NCBI RefSeq assembly: GCF_010993985.1 | Contig: NZ_WINH01000017.1 | Span: 38,547 to 102,546 of the forward strand | DNA length: 64,000 nucleotides | Direction of reading: 5' to 3' | Source: Paraferrimonas sp. SM1919 | GTDB taxonomy: Bacteria; Pseudomonadota; Gammaproteobacteria; Enterobacterales; Shewanellaceae | Shown here: positions 56,046-64,000 of the stretch, one piece after another | How the letters are laid out: every line of letters starts with the position of its first letter | How positions within the stretch are numbered: position 1 is the stretch's first letter | Notes under the pieces: model-generated | The model's input: the letters and a program-made list of their open reading frames with translations, nothing else | Told to the model about the DNA's origin: nothing | Databases searched by the model: none | Translations under genes and position numbers: made by a program

Positions 56046-57164
56046 TTAATCTCTCCCTTGACGAGCTGTACGAGACTCACGCGATTGTGAATAAGGGTTG
56101 ACCGGATCAGCTACTGAATTTTGTACAGGGTAGTTGACTCTAGGCGACGCCACAGACTGACTAGGGTTAGCTTTATTGATTAATTTATCCAGAGGAAGGT
56201 ACATCATGTTGTTACTATTGTTGTTATCAATAAGTACCTTTGAAGTATTACCAAAAACTTCAGCCATGGCTTCAATGTATAGGCGTTCACGAGTAACCTC
56301 AGGGGCAGCTCTATACTGAGGCAATAATTGCTCAAACTTAGCAACTTTACCCATAGCTTCTAAGATAATACGCTCTTTATAAGCATTCGCCTCTTGCTCC
56401 ATACGCTTTACTTGGCCACGAGCAATAGGCTCACGTTCACGGGCGTAGGCTTGTGCCTCTTGAACATAACGCTCTTCATCTTCTTGAGCGGCAATCGCAT
56501 CATCGAAAGCTTGTTTAACTTGCTCAGGTGGTCGTGCTGGTAAGAAGTTGATATCAGAAATCATCAGGCCGAGGTTATAAGGTTCGATGATACGCTCTAA
56601 TTCCACGCGCGTATCTTGGCGTACTTTTTCACGCCCCGTAGTCAAAATATCATCCATTTTGGTATGACCGATGACATAACGGAGTGCACTGTCCATGGCT
56701 TCGCTAAGGCTTTCATTAGCATCGGTTGCACTGAACAAGTACTGGCGTGGGTCAGTGATCTTGTATTGAACTTCCATTTCAACATCAACTACGTTTTCAT
56801 CTTCAGTCAACATCTGCCCTTGGGCGCGCTTTGAATAAACGTTGTTAATGTTTACTGGAATAATTTCTTCTACAAAAGTCATTTTCCAGCTTAAACCGGG
56901 CTCAACTAGACCACTATATTGGCCGAAGGTTAATCTGACCCCTCTTTCGGCTTCATTGATAGTATAAAAACCAGAAATCACCCAAATAAGCAGAGCAACT
57001 ACCAGCCCTACGATTAAGCCAAAGCCGCTGACGTTGTTGCCACCGCCAAATTTTTGACCGACATTCTTTAGAATTTCATCAATATCTGGTGGTCCTTGGT
57101 TTTTACCATTACCACCGTTTCCCCAAGGGTCATTGCCCTTATTACCGGGCTCATTCCAAGCCAT
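56046..57164 (-). CDS. hflK: HflK, FtsH-associated SPFH/prohibitin-like protein
   Basis: The partner of HflC. 372 aa with a Gly/Asn-rich cytoplasmic N-terminus (AWNEPGNKGNDPWGNGGNG), a transmembrane helix near 46-68, an SPFH domain (about 70-250; NEAERGVRLTFGQYSG), a helical segment with alternating Glu/Arg (KQAFDDAIAAQEDEERYVQ) and a Ser/Arg/Gln-rich tail. 49 bp after hflX. Confidence 0.96.
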   Translation of the reverse strand: MAWNEPGNKGNDPWGNGGNGKNQGPPDIDEILKNVGQKFGGGNNVSGFGLIVGLVVALLIWVISGFYTINEAERGVRLTFGQYSGLVEPGLSWKMTFVEEIIPVNINNVYSKRAQGQMLTEDENVVDVEMEVQYKITDPRQYLFSATDANESLSEAMDSALRYVIGHTKMDDILTTGREKVRQDTRVELERIIEPYNLGLMISDINFLPARPPEQVKQAFDDAIAAQEDEERYVQEAQAYAREREPIARGQVKRMEQEANAYKERIILEAMGKVAKFEQLLPQYRAAPEVTRERLYIEAMAEVFGNTSKVLIDNNNSNNMMYLPLDKLINKANPSQSVASPRVNYPVQNSVADPVNPYSQSRESRTARQGRD

Positions 57165-57213
57165 TTAACACTCCATCGAGTTAATTAAGAATTATGTTCA
57201 CTACTTTACCAGT

Positions 57214-58500
57214 CTACATTGCCTGGATAAAGTGTTCTAGTTCGCCATCAGACTGCTTTAGCAGTCTCTGCCAATCAATATCGTTTATACGTATTGCGAC
57301 GACGCATTGGCCCAATTCATCGTAGCTATGGTGTTCAACCACTTCTAATTCAAATAACCAAGACAGATAGTTGCCTTTTTCAGGAGGCAGCACCAGGGTT
57401 AATTCTGAAACTAATTTTCCAAGTAACTTGCTCAGTGCTAGCTCTATCAGCTCTAAACCTTGATTTTTCTGAGCCGATATCCACACCCTGATTGGTTGAC
57501 CTTTATCATCATAGTCAATTCTAGGCTGAGTATCAGGATGTAAGTCAATCTTATTGCATATTAGCAATTGTTGTTGGTCAGCACCAAGTTCATCAAGAAC
57601 GATATTTACCGCAGCGATATTGTCACCCATATTGTCGTCAGCACAATCGACTACATGCAACAAAATATCTGCTTCTTGAGTTTCTTGAAGAGTGGACTTA
57701 AAAGCAGCCACAAGGTCATGAGGTAAATGTCTAATAAACCCTACTGTATCGGCTAAAACACAAGGACCAACATCTTTAATTTTGACTCTTCTTAAGGTCG
57801 GATCAAGCGTGGCAAATAACTGGTCGGCAGCATAAACTTCTGAATTTGTAATTTGATTAAATAATGTCGATTTACCGGCATTGGTATAACCAACTAAAGA
57901 CAAAGTGGGCACTTCTTTACGCATTCTTGCGCGTCGACTTTGTTGTCGCTGTTTCGACACTTTCGTTAATCGACCCTGAATACTTTTTATTCTTTCTCTT
58001 AAAAGCCTTCTATCCGTTTCAAGCTGAGTTTCACCAGGTCCCCTTAGGCCAATACCGCCTTTCTGACGCTCAAGGTGAGTCCAACCTCTAATTAAGCGCG
58101 TTGACAGGTGCTTTAACTGAGCAAGCTCAACTTGCAATTTACCTTCATGGGTACGGGCTCTTTGCGCAAAAATATCCAAAATCAAAGTTGTCCTGTCTAA
58201 CACTCGACAATGGAATAACGCTTCAAGATTACGCTCTTGTCCAGGGGATAAGGCATGATTAAAAATCACTACATCAGCTTCAACAGCACTAACAACTGCT
58301 GCAATCTCTGCTGCCTTGCCGGAACCAACAAAATATTTGGGATGCGGAGCTTTTCTGCTAGCAGTAATCACTTCTAATGCATTTGCACCAGCAGAGCTCA
58401 CAAGTAACTCTAGTTCAAGTAGATCTTCACGATTGGTTTCATCGGGAAAATCGATATGGACAAGTACAGCTCTTTCGCCTGCCTCATAACGATCAAACAA
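57214..58500 (-). CDS. hflX: Ribosome-associated GTPase HflX
   Basis: A GTPase that splits stalled 70S ribosomes under stress. 428 aa: an N-terminal glycine-rich subdomain (GIGLRGPGETQLETDRRLL near 152), a coiled helix, then the G domain with SLVGYTNAGKSTLFNQIT near 200 (G1), ADTVGFIRHLPHDLVAAF near 248 (G3) and ICNKIDL (G4). Length and start (MFDRYEAGERAVLVHI) match the E. coli family. Between hfq and hflK. Confidence 0.97.
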   Translation of the reverse strand: MFDRYEAGERAVLVHIDFPDETNREDLLELELLVSSAGANALEVITASRKAPHPKYFVGSGKAAEIAAVVSAVEADVVIFNHALSPGQERNLEALFHCRVLDRTTLILDIFAQRARTHEGKLQVELAQLKHLSTRLIRGWTHLERQKGGIGLRGPGETQLETDRRLLRERIKSIQGRLTKVSKQRQQSRRARMRKEVPTLSLVGYTNAGKSTLFNQITNSEVYAADQLFATLDPTLRRVKIKDVGPCVLADTVGFIRHLPHDLVAAFKSTLQETQEADILLHVVDCADDNMGDNIAAVNIVLDELGADQQQLLICNKIDLHPDTQPRIDYDDKGQPIRVWISAQKNQGLELIELALSKLLGKLVSELTLVLPPEKGNYLSWLFELEVVEHHSYDELGQCVVAIRINDIDWQRLLKQSDGELEHFIQAM

Positions 58501-58535
58501 TTAATTTTCTCCTAGAAAGGGAAATCTTACAAAGA

Positions 58536-58847
<312 letters not shown>

Positions 58848-58918
58848 TTATTTTTAGTATTAATAACAAAGACTTTTAATGCTGCAATTACAAGTATTAT
58901 ACAGCAGTCAATATTTTG

Positions 58919-59839
58919 CTAGTTAATTGATTTAACTATTTGATATAAGTTTTTCTTATCACCAGTATTTAACCAAGTTAAATCAGGCCAACTACGCAAC
59001 CAAGTGATTTGTCTTTTTGCTAATTGACGAGTAGCAGCGACGCCCTTGTCAAACATCTGCTGCTCATCAAATTCACCCTCTAAGTACTGCCAACACTGCC
59101 TATAACCCACACAGCGCATAGATGGCATATCTAAATTAAGATCTCCTCTGGCCATTAGCGCTCTGACCTCATCAACAAAGCCCTGATCCAGCATTAACTG
59201 AAACCGTTCAGCGATTCGCTGGTGCAGAATTTTTCTGTCTTCTGGCACAATCGCAAATTGCAAGAACTCATAGGGTAAAGGCTCGGACTTGGTTGCTGTC
59301 AACTCTGTCAGGCTTTTACCCGATATTCGATAAACTTCCAATGCTCGAGAAAGTCTTTGTGGGTCATTAGGATGTATTCTGGCAGCACTTGTTGGATCGA
59401 TCTCGGACAAATGTCCATGTAATACTTCCCAACCTAACTTTTCTGCTTCTTTCGCTATTTGTAGACGTATCTCCTCATCGGCTGCGGGCAAAGGTGATAA
59501 TCCTTCAATTAATGCCTTAAAATACATCATTGTGCCGCCGACCAGTACAGGGATCCTGCCTTTTGCGTGACTTTTTTCAATCAACTCAATAGCATCTTTG
59601 CGAAAATCTGCCGCTGAATAACTTTCCTTTGGATCCAAAATATCAATCAATGCATGGGGCGCCAATTGCAACTCCTGGGCATCAGGTTTTGCTGTGCCAA
59701 TATCCATCTCTTTGTATATCAATGCCGAATCGACTGAAATAATATCGCACGGAAACTGCTGCGCTAACTCAATGGCTAGTGCTGTTTTTCCTGAGGCTGT
59801 TGGCCCCATTAAGCAAATAACTTGTGGCTTGGAATTCAA
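58919..59839 (-). CDS. miaA: tRNA dimethylallyltransferase MiaA
   Basis: Isopentenylates A37 of tRNAs reading UNN codons. 306 aa: P-loop [19 protein letters not shown] near 9, [21 protein letters not shown] near 32 (catalytic Asp, Thr), [10 protein letters not shown] near 101 and [12 protein letters not shown] near 272. The ATG overlaps the mutL stop by 4 bp. Confidence 0.98.
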   Translation of the reverse strand: MNSKPQVICLMGPTASGKTALAIELAQQFPCDIISVDSALIYKEMDIGTAKPDAQELQLAPHALIDILDPKESYSAADFRKDAIELIEKSHAKGRIPVLVGGTMMYFKALIEGLSPLPAADEEIRLQIAKEAEKLGWEVLHGHLSEIDPTSAARIHPNDPQRLSRALEVYRISGKSLTELTATKSEPLPYEFLQFAIVPEDRKILHQRIAERFQLMLDQGFVDEVRALMARGDLNLDMPSMRCVGYRQCWQYLEGEFDEQQMFDKGVAATRQLAKRQITWLRSWPDLTWLNTGDKKNLYQIVKSIN

Positions 59840-61605
59840 TGCTCTGCCTCAAAAATTAATTGTTGCCAAGGTAATGGTTTGGCCTTAGCCACACACTCAT
59901 GTTGAATCGATTCTGGCAGATTTTTATATTGTTGCCAAAGTTGTCCTGGGTCTGCGATAGTAACGCTAAGCTTCGCTAACCACAGACAGAAATCAAATTT
60001 AGGTTGCTCAACTAACTGTTCAAACAACTCAGTTATAGCGTGGACTATATCGGTTGATTTCATTAGCTTTGGCACTTTCTTGACGATGATATGGTTATTA
60101 TGGAGACTCATTTCAAGTCCTGCTTGAGTTAACAGGCTTGAATGTTGCTCGAGTAACTCAAGCCAAGCTTGCTCTGCCACCATTCTTACAGGCAGCAATA
60201 ATGGTTGCCCAATAATTCCTTGTGGCCATTGTTGTTGTAACTGATAATAATGAACACAAGTTGCAACATCAGCAATGGCTAATAAATTTAATTTTGCCTC
60301 ATCCACCAATACAAAAAAACGATTAGCTAACACCGGCACACTTGGTTGGGGGATCTCAGCCTGATAGCTTGCCTGCATCAATTGCTGGTATCCCTCAGCT
60401 TTAGCAACATCTAATTGCTCTACTTTGGCCCTTGGGGAAACAGCATATGGATTTCGCTCTCTATGGCCCCCCGAATAAGCCGTTGTCAAATCTTCAGAGA
60501 CAGATGGCGAATTTGTTTGTAAAGGGGTGATATAGCTCGGTGTCAATATCTCAGCTTCAGGAGCTTGCCAGACCTCACCTGTTTCGGGATCAAATTGCTC
60601 TGCAGGTGATGGTAATTGTGACTGTTGCTCTAACACTGAGACGAGTGCTTGAACAATAAAATCATGCACAATGCGAGCTTGATGAAAACGCACTTCATGT
60701 TTAGCAGGATGAACATTTACGTCAACTTCAGCTGCCGGCAAACGCAAAGCTAAAACATAACCACAGGCGGCCTCAATGCCCCGTTGACTGAATGCTTGTT
60801 TAATTCCATGATTGAGCAATTTATCACGCACAACTCGGCCATTAACATAAAAAAACTGATTAACGCTTGTGCTTGAAGGTGTTGCTTCCACAAAGCCACT
60901 CAGATGTAAATCATGGTGATCGCAATCAATCGCTAAAGCATTATCTGCAAAAGCTTTACCGCATACTTGGGTCAATCTTTGTAGTTGCTGTTTGGGGTCC
61001 AAAGCCGGCCGATATTGACGAATAATTTTATCATTATGGCGCAGGGTGAAATGAACATCTTGCTTAGCAAATGCTGCCCGCTTTAACCAATCATCAATAT
61101 GGGTAAATTCTGTTTTTTCACTTTTTAAAAAGCGTCTTCTCGCTGGCGTATTAAAAAACAAGTCAACAACGTCAATAGTGGTTCCGACTGGATGGGCACA
61201 AGGCTGAATTTTAACCTGCATATCTCGGCCTTCGGCTATCGCCTGCCATGCTTGAGTCTGTTCAGCAGTCCTAGAACTTAATGTTAATCGAGATACTGAG
61301 CTAATACTGGCTAAAGCCTCACCTCGAAACCCAAAGCTGGCAATTTTGTCTAAGTCATCAAGTGCATTAATCTTACTCGTTGCATGCCGAGCTAAAGCAA
61401 GCTGCAACTGATCTTCAGGGATCCCTTTGCCATTATCCTTGACTCTTATTCTTTTCGAGCCTCCCCGGGCAATATCAATATCGATCCGTGTTGCGCCTGC
61501 ATCAATACTATTTTCAACTAACTCTTTAACAATTGATGCCGGCCGCTCTACTACCTCACCAGCAGCAATTTGATTGGCTAATTGTTGTGACAAAATACGG
61601 ATCAT
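59836..61605 (-). CDS. mutL: DNA mismatch repair protein MutL
   Basis: A GHKL ATPase coordinating MutS and MutH in methyl-directed repair. 589 aa, slightly short of E. coli (615). N-terminal motifs [18 protein letters not shown] near 29, [14 protein letters not shown] near 54 and [16 protein letters not shown] near 92; a disordered linker (about 335-405); C-terminal dimerisation domain. I see no DQHA(X)2E(X)4E endonuclease motif, which fits a Dam/MutH-type system, and dam is in this window. Confidence 0.97.
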   Translation of the reverse strand: MIRILSQQLANQIAAGEVVERPASIVKELVENSIDAGATRIDIDIARGGSKRIRVKDNGKGIPEDQLQLALARHATSKINALDDLDKIASFGFRGEALASISSVSRLTLSSRTAEQTQAWQAIAEGRDMQVKIQPCAHPVGTTIDVVDLFFNTPARRRFLKSEKTEFTHIDDWLKRAAFAKQDVHFTLRHNDKIIRQYRPALDPKQQLQRLTQVCGKAFADNALAIDCDHHDLHLSGFVEATPSSTSVNQFFYVNGRVVRDKLLNHGIKQAFSQRGIEAACGYVLALRLPAAEVDVNVHPAKHEVRFHQARIVHDFIVQALVSVLEQQSQLPSPAEQFDPETGEVWQAPEAEILTPSYITPLQTNSPSVSEDLTTAYSGGHRERNPYAVSPRAKVEQLDVAKAEGYQQLMQASYQAEIPQPSVPVLANRFFVLVDEAKLNLLAIADVATCVHYYQLQQQWPQGIIGQPLLLPVRMVAEQAWLELLEQHSSLLTQAGLEMSLHNNHIIVKKVPKLMKSTDIVHAITELFEQLVEQPKFDFCLWLAKLSVTIADPGQLWQQYKNLPESIQHECVAKAKPLPWQQLIFEAEH

Positions 61606-62927
61606 TAAGAAGCTTTCCTTGGGATTTGCAAACTCTGGTTTATTTTAACCAGGTTAGATTTAAGGTTATTGGCCTTCTTGATTTGCGCCACACTAACACC
61701 ATAACGACTGGCGATCACACTCAATGATTCTCCTCGAGCCACCTTATGGATAAGACTAGTGTTATTCGCCAAATAAGTGCCCGCTGGAGGAAACTCCCTG
61801 TAATAGCCCACCACCGCACCATGCAGTGCTTTGGCTAACTTTTTCTGATACCAACCAGATTTCAAAAGCTTTTCTTCATTAGGGTTAGAAATGAACCCAG
61901 TTTCCACTAAAATACTCGGTATATCTGATGACTTTAAAACCCCAAAAGAAGCGTATTGAGGCTTTTTCTTATGCATTTTAGCGACTTTCGCCATAGCATT
62001 ATGCAGTCTTTGGCCAACCTCGGCACTTACCGCCCTAGAATTGTTCATATTCATATCTAAAATGGTTTGCAATAAATAGCCTTCTGAATCTGAACTTTCT
62101 ATGACTTCTGCAGCTCCCCCTAGCAACTCTGAGTGCTTTTCTTTGTCTTCAAATAAACGTCCCAATTCGGTATTAGCTCTGCGACTGGACAAAAGCCAAA
62201 CTGATGCTCCCCTAGGTTTCGGGGAGGTAAACGCATCCGCATGAATCGACAGCAATAAATCTGCTTTCTGTTTTCTAGCCCTAACACTTCGACCATTTAG
62301 GTCAATATAGTAATCTCCACTGCGAATCAGTACACCTTTTAACCCTTTGGTTTGGTTAAACAAACTCACTAAGTTTTTGGCAATCCCGAGCGTGACTCGC
62401 TTTTCATAAAGCCCGCTAGGACCAATGGAGCCAGGGTCTTCTCCGCCATGACCCGCATCAACCGCAATGACAATATCGCGGTTTTCATCAGGTGCCGACG
62501 CCGCCACCACTTTATTGCTGCTTGTTACGCTGCCAATATCAATGACGAGTCTGTGCCCATATGGCGCTGTAGGTGGTAGGGTAAATATCTTGGTATTAGC
62601 AGTTAATGCCAATTCAAATACCAAGCGAAAATCTTCACTAACTTTCGGCTTACTGGTTCTAATTTTAGAAATATGCTTACTTTCATGTTCAATTTTGTCT
62701 AGGGCAACTAAATTTTTAGTGGCAATCAAGTCAACCACAAGACGTTCTGGCTTGTGCAATTGAAAATAATTAAAAGAAGGCTTTTCTTTTAGATCGATCA
62801 CCACTCGGGTAGAATCTGGACCACCCCACACCCTAATGCCATCAACTTGATTGGCTGCTAATTCACTATGGAATAACAAAGCAGCACCAACAACCATCAA
62901 TAAAAATAATCTATTAAGCATCATCAT
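61605..62927 (-). CDS. amiB: N-acetylmuramoyl-L-alanine amidase AmiB-type with AMIN and LysM domains
   Basis: Splits septal peptidoglycan during daughter-cell separation. 440 aa: signal peptide (about 1-25), AMIN domain (about 28-130; VDGIRVWGGPDSTRVVIDL), Zn amidase_3 domain (about 150-380) with VIAVDAGHGGEDPGSIGPSGLYEK (Zn His and Glu), LLSIHADAFTSP and SILVETGFISNPNEE (catalytic Glu), and a C-terminal LysM (about 393-436; HKVARGESLSVIASRYGVS). It overlaps mutL by 1 bp and tsaE by 14 bp, as in other gammaproteobacteria. Confidence 0.96.
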   Translation of the reverse strand: MMMLNRLFLLMVVGAALLFHSELAANQVDGIRVWGGPDSTRVVIDLKEKPSFNYFQLHKPERLVVDLIATKNLVALDKIEHESKHISKIRTSKPKVSEDFRLVFELALTANTKIFTLPPTAPYGHRLVIDIGSVTSSNKVVAASAPDENRDIVIAVDAGHGGEDPGSIGPSGLYEKRVTLGIAKNLVSLFNQTKGLKGVLIRSGDYYIDLNGRSVRARKQKADLLLSIHADAFTSPKPRGASVWLLSSRRANTELGRLFEDKEKHSELLGGAAEVIESSDSEGYLLQTILDMNMNNSRAVSAEVGQRLHNAMAKVAKMHKKKPQYASFGVLKSSDIPSILVETGFISNPNEEKLLKSGWYQKKLAKALHGAVVGYYREFPPAGTYLANNTSLIHKVARGESLSVIASRYGVSVAQIKKANNLKSNLVKINQSLQIPRKAS

Positions 62928-63396
62928 TTAATTGCTGTAAAAACTTTTGTCCACGCTCAGTTAGCCCATTAATAACTGCAACTCTCTGTTTATCATGATA
63001 ATTGAGCTGTATTTTTAAGTCGGCATCATTAATGAAACCCTCACCTTGGCTCGGCCATTCAATCAAACAAATACTTTGTTCATTGAAGTAGTCACGGATC
63101 CCCATATACTCAAGTTCTTCAGGGTCAGCTAAGCGATATAAATCGAAATGAAAAATTTGCTTATCCGCTAGCTCATAAGGCTCAACTAAAGTATAGGTTG
63201 GACTTTTCACATTACCTTGATGACCAAAGCCACGAATAATGCCACGACTTAGAGTCGTTTTACCTGCACCAAGTTCCCCTTGTAAATAAATAACTGCGGG
63301 TGCGGCAACCACCTTAGCTAATTTATGACCTAACTCTACAGTCGCTTGCTCATCGATAAGTTGAATCTGTAATTGCTGCATAATTATTTCTTTCAT
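62914..63396 (-). CDS. tsaE: tRNA threonylcarbamoyladenosine ATPase TsaE
   Basis: Component of t6A37 biosynthesis with TsaB/C/D. 160 aa: P-loop YLQGELGAGKTTLSRGIIRGFG near 38, KSPTYTLVEPYEL near 65 and FHFDLYRLADPEELEYMG near 82 (Walker B). Start 63396 overlaps the GNAT stop (ATGA); an in-frame ATG at 63381 (MQQLQIQL) is an alternative. Confidence 0.95.
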   Translation of the reverse strand: MKEIIMQQLQIQLIDEQATVELGHKLAKVVAAPAVIYLQGELGAGKTTLSRGIIRGFGHQGNVKSPTYTLVEPYELADKQIFHFDLYRLADPEELEYMGIRDYFNEQSICLIEWPSQGEGFINDADLKIQLNYHDKQRVAVINGLTERGQKFLQQLNDDA

Positions 63397-63869
63397 AATG
63401 ACTTTTTCATAAATGTATCACAGCCATTGTGGCCAGTATCTAATAAAGGTTGAGGTAATTCTTGAAAGCCTACTTTTCGATATAACTTACCTGCAGCCTG
63501 CATAGATGCGAGGGTTTCTAGATAACAAAAACGATAACCTTGAGCTTTTGCAAAACTCAGCAATTTATCCAGTAACGCTGAAGCTATTCCACGGCCCCGG
63601 TAGTGCTCTAAAAAATACATTTTTTGCAATTCACAATAACCATCTAAAGGCAAAAAGCCAATACCAGCACCACCGATTAGCTTATCACCGTCATGGACCA
63701 CTAAATACATCATTTTAGGATGTTGATAAGCCTCAGTTAAATTATCCAATTCAGGATCTTGCCAAGCAAATCCGGGTTTATTCGCGCCAAATTCGGTTAG
63801 CACCTGACGAATGATCATCGCCATAGACTGATTATCTTTATTTTGAATAGGTGTAATAGAAATAGACAA
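63393..63869 (-). CDS. GNAT-family N-acetyltransferase upstream of tsaE
   Basis: About 158 aa from the TTG at 63869 (reads SISITPIQNKDNQ after Met). The frame remains open to a TTG at 63899, so the start is uncertain. Acetyl-CoA loop YFLEHYRGRGIASALLDKLL, preceded by YCELQKMYF and followed by YLETLASMQAAGKLYRKVGF, typical of the small-molecule or amino-acid GNAT group. Substrate unknown. It is coupled to tsaE, but this is not the RimI family. Confidence 0.82.
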   Translation of the reverse strand: MSISITPIQNKDNQSMAMIIRQVLTEFGANKPGFAWQDPELDNLTEAYQHPKMMYLVVHDGDKLIGGAGIGFLPLDGYCELQKMYFLEHYRGRGIASALLDKLLSFAKAQGYRFCYLETLASMQAAGKLYRKVGFQELPQPLLDTGHNGCDTFMKKSL

Positions 63870-63966
63870 AAGATCACCCACGAAAACATTAAGGAACAAA
63901 AGGACCCTGTAATGTTAAAGGCTATTTATCTTGACGCAATAAAAATTTGATTTTTAAGATAAGAAT

Positions 63967-64000
63967 TGGAGCGAGTAACGAGGTTCGAACTCGTGACCTC
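63967..64000 (-). tRNA. tRNA, 3' part only, probably tRNA-Gly
   Basis: On the minus strand the window ends inside a tRNA. The T arm ACGAG-TTCGAAC-CTCGT, acceptor strand TACTCGC, discriminator U and an encoded CCA (63967-63969) are visible. U73 and close likeness to the 3' end of gammaproteobacterial tRNA-Gly(GCC) suggest glycine, but the anticodon is outside the window. Confidence 0.85.

Overview
The window reads as a stretch of chromosome from a marine-type gammaproteobacterium of the order Alteromonadales, most likely Shewanella or a close relative such as Psychrobium. I infer this from gene order and protein character, not from a database search. The diagnostic blocks are trpS-gph-rpe / dam-damX-aroB-aroK-pilQPONM next to mrcA, an argCBFG-argH(A) operon divergent from argE with argH fused to an acetyltransferase, a TorF-type porin and a DUF2970 protein beside dam, and motX between purA and rnr. 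MotX points to a Na+-driven polar flagellum. Base composition is AT-leaning throughout and I see no insertion sequence, phage gene, integrase or CRISPR array.

Layout. 1-5.0 kb: end of an unknown gene, the RNase P RNA gene, rsmI, and the divergent lpoA-yraN-diaA-dolP operon (cell wall, replication timing, outer-membrane integrity). 5.1-13.4 kb: an unknown beta-barrel protein, then the trpS/gph/rpe and dam/damX/aroB/aroK operons, separated by a porin and two small membrane-protein genes. 13.6-21.7 kb: the type IV pilus secretin and assembly genes pilMNOPQ divergent from mrcA (PBP1a), followed by a CreA-like lipoprotein. 21.8-28.9 kb: arginine biosynthesis with a divergent ArgR-type operator. 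29-33.2 kb: purU, nagB, a small lipoprotein, cinA and an acetyltransferase. 33.1-41.1 kb: a complete arnBCADTEF operon (L-Ara4N modification of lipid A, polymyxin resistance) with an NlpC/P60 lipoprotein gene coupled to its end. 41.4-42.7 kb: NADP-type malic enzyme.

43-49.5 kb is the most accessory-looking part: a small carbohydrate cassette made of a GH105 unsaturated-uronyl hydrolase lipoprotein, a DUF4861 lipoprotein, a ROK-family kinase without the usual zinc cluster and an MFS sugar transporter, bracketed by two paralogous IclR regulators. Two copies of a shared motif, about GTTTnAyATTTrGAAC, lie upstream of each regulator, so I propose a cross-regulated or autoregulated regulon. 49.7-63.9 kb returns to core genes in the order known from enterobacteria (rlmB, rnr, [motX], purA, hflC, hflK, hflX, hfq, miaA, mutL, amiB, tsaE), with an acetyltransferase and a partial tRNA-Gly-like gene at the right edge.

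The best candidates for something undescribed are the twin-IclR uronide cassette with its repeated operator, the 27-bp perfect palindrome in front of nagB, the NlpC/P60 gene attached to the arn operon, and the small membrane-protein genes at 9.27-9.66 kb. None is proven novel by sequence reading alone.
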